Source: Bacillota bacterium
GTDB taxonomy: Bacteria; Bacillota; Clostridia; Oscillospirales; Ruminococcaceae
Assembly: GCA_023431215.1 (NCBI GenBank)
Contig: JAEYXR010000081.1
Span: 1 to 6,415, forward strand
Length of the DNA: 6,415 nucleotides
Direction of reading: 5' to 3'
The translations under genes and the position numbers were made by a program. Shown here piece by piece: positions 5,697 through 6,415 of this stretch. Below the pieces are notes generated by a model, which worked only from the letters and a program-made list of their open reading frames with translations, made no database searches and had not been told where the DNA came from. Every line of letters begins with the position of its first letter. Within the stretch, counting starts at the first letter, position 1.

Positions 5697-6415
5697 ATGA
5701 AATATTGGACACTACCGCATACAGATATTTCTGTATCTCAAATGTCTATGGGCACCTGGGGATTTTCCGGTGTTAAGCTATGGGGAGAAAGTGATGATGC
5801 TGTAGCCATTCAGACAATTCATATGGCCTTGGACCGGGGTATTAATTTGATTGATGTGGCGGAACGTTACGGCAACGGTAAAGCAGAAGAAGTGCTTGGC
5901 AAGGCGCTGAAAGGACGCAGGAGCAAAGCTGTTGTAGCCAGCAAGGTTTACTTTAATGCAATGGGTTATGATGAAGTTATTGCTCATTGTGAGGCAAGCC
6001 TGCGACGCCTCAATACTGATTACATAGACCTGTACCAAATTCATTGGCCCAACCCTAGTGTGCCCCTTGAGGAAACCTTGTCCGCCTTTGATAAACTGAA
6101 GGCTGATGGTAAAATACGTGCCGTTGGAGTATGTAATTTTGGTACGGAATGCATTGGTATGGCTGGAAGCTACCCCCTGACTACCAACCAACTACCCTAC
6201 TCTCTTATCTGGCGGCAGGTAGAAAAAGGCATTACGGAGGCAACTGTGCGGCAAGGTATGGCTGTTTGGGCCTATAGTCCTTTGGCACAGGGCTTGTTAA
6301 CAGGAAAATTTAAGACCTTGGAAGATGTACCTCTTAACCGCAGAGAAACACGTTTTTATAACTGCAAATGGGAACAGGGACGCCATAAGGACAGTGGCTT
6401 TGAGGAGGAAATATT
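5697..6415 (+). CDS. Aldo/keto reductase, 3' end off window
   Basis: I translated this frame by hand: 239 codons with no stop before the right edge. It is an NAD(P)H-dependent oxidoreductase of the aldo/keto reductase superfamily with a (beta/alpha)8 barrel, acting on a carbonyl compound or sugar that cannot be named from sequence. The catalytic tetrad is complete: Asp53 and Tyr58 in DVAERYGNG, Lys83 in ASKVY and His116 in YQIHWP. Other family signatures are MSMGTWGFSG (16-25), DGKIRAVGVCNF (137-148), TTNQLPYSLI (162-171) and WAYSPLAQGLLTGKF (191-205). Family members are usually 310-330 residues, so roughly the last 70-90 residues, including the C-terminal cofactor-phosphate site, are missing. 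The first codons (MKYWTLPHTDISVSQM) match a typical start for the family, and AGGA precedes the ATG. It is 70 bases downstream of the pseudouridine synthase on the same strand. Confidence 0.93.
   Translation, partial: MKYWTLPHTDISVSQMSMGTWGFSGVKLWGESDDAVAIQTIHMALDRGINLIDVAERYGNGKAEEVLGKALKGRRSKAVVASKVYFNAMGYDEVIAHCEASLRRLNTDYIDLYQIHWPNPSVPLEETLSAFDKLKADGKIRAVGVCNFGTECIGMAGSYPLTTNQLPYSLIWRQVEKGITEATVRQGMAVWAYSPLAQGLLTGKFKTLEDVPLNRRETRFYNCKWEQGRHKDSGFEEEI

Noticed and set aside
5778..6191. A 137-codon open frame on the minus strand
   Set aside because: It lies wholly antisense to the aldo/keto reductase, whose complete catalytic tetrad and family motifs prove the plus strand is coding. The antisense product has no recognisable motifs.

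Overview
The window looks like chromosomal DNA of an anaerobic Firmicute, probably class Clostridia and close to the Oscillospiraceae/Ruminococcaceae. Three things point there: moderate-to-low GC with A/T-rich intergenic regions and GGAGG-type ribosome binding sites; an oxygen-sensitive BadF/HgdC-type activase with several Fe-S cysteine sets; and RadC-like and RluA-like proteins whose N-termini resemble forms I know from that group. The assignment rests on protein style, not on a marker gene.

Layout. Minus strand, right to left: a RadC/JAB-domain gene (4458 to 3733); a 298-nt spacer holding a good promoter and an intrinsic terminator; a very large activase gene with two BadF modules and a DUF2229-type region (3434 to 474); then, six bases past its stop and in the same reading frame, a COG3581-type partner protein that runs off the left edge (467 to 1). 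Plus strand, left to right: an RluA-family RNA pseudouridine synthase (4670 to 5626), divergent from radC, and a 3'-truncated aldo/keto reductase (5697 to the right edge). The reductase has no stop inside the window, so an ORF search that needs a stop codon would miss it.

How the genes fit together. The activase and its downstream partner form one transcription unit. Together they correspond to the long fused proteins (about 1,400 residues) of other Clostridia, here divided by a single in-frame TAG. By family they should be an ATP-driven, Fe-S electron-injecting machine related to activators of 2-hydroxyacyl-CoA dehydratases and benzoyl-CoA reductases; the substrate is unknown. RadC, the pseudouridine synthase and the aldo/keto reductase are ordinary neighbours with no evident functional link to it.

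Most worth a second look: (i) the roughly 220-nt leader of the activase unit, where a strong promoter is followed by a well-formed terminator before the gene, an attenuator-like arrangement; (ii) the in-frame TAG separating the two halves; (iii) two adjacent hairpins in the radC leader. No RNA genes, CRISPR arrays, insertion sequences or phage genes were seen. No gene-free stretch exceeds 300 bases.
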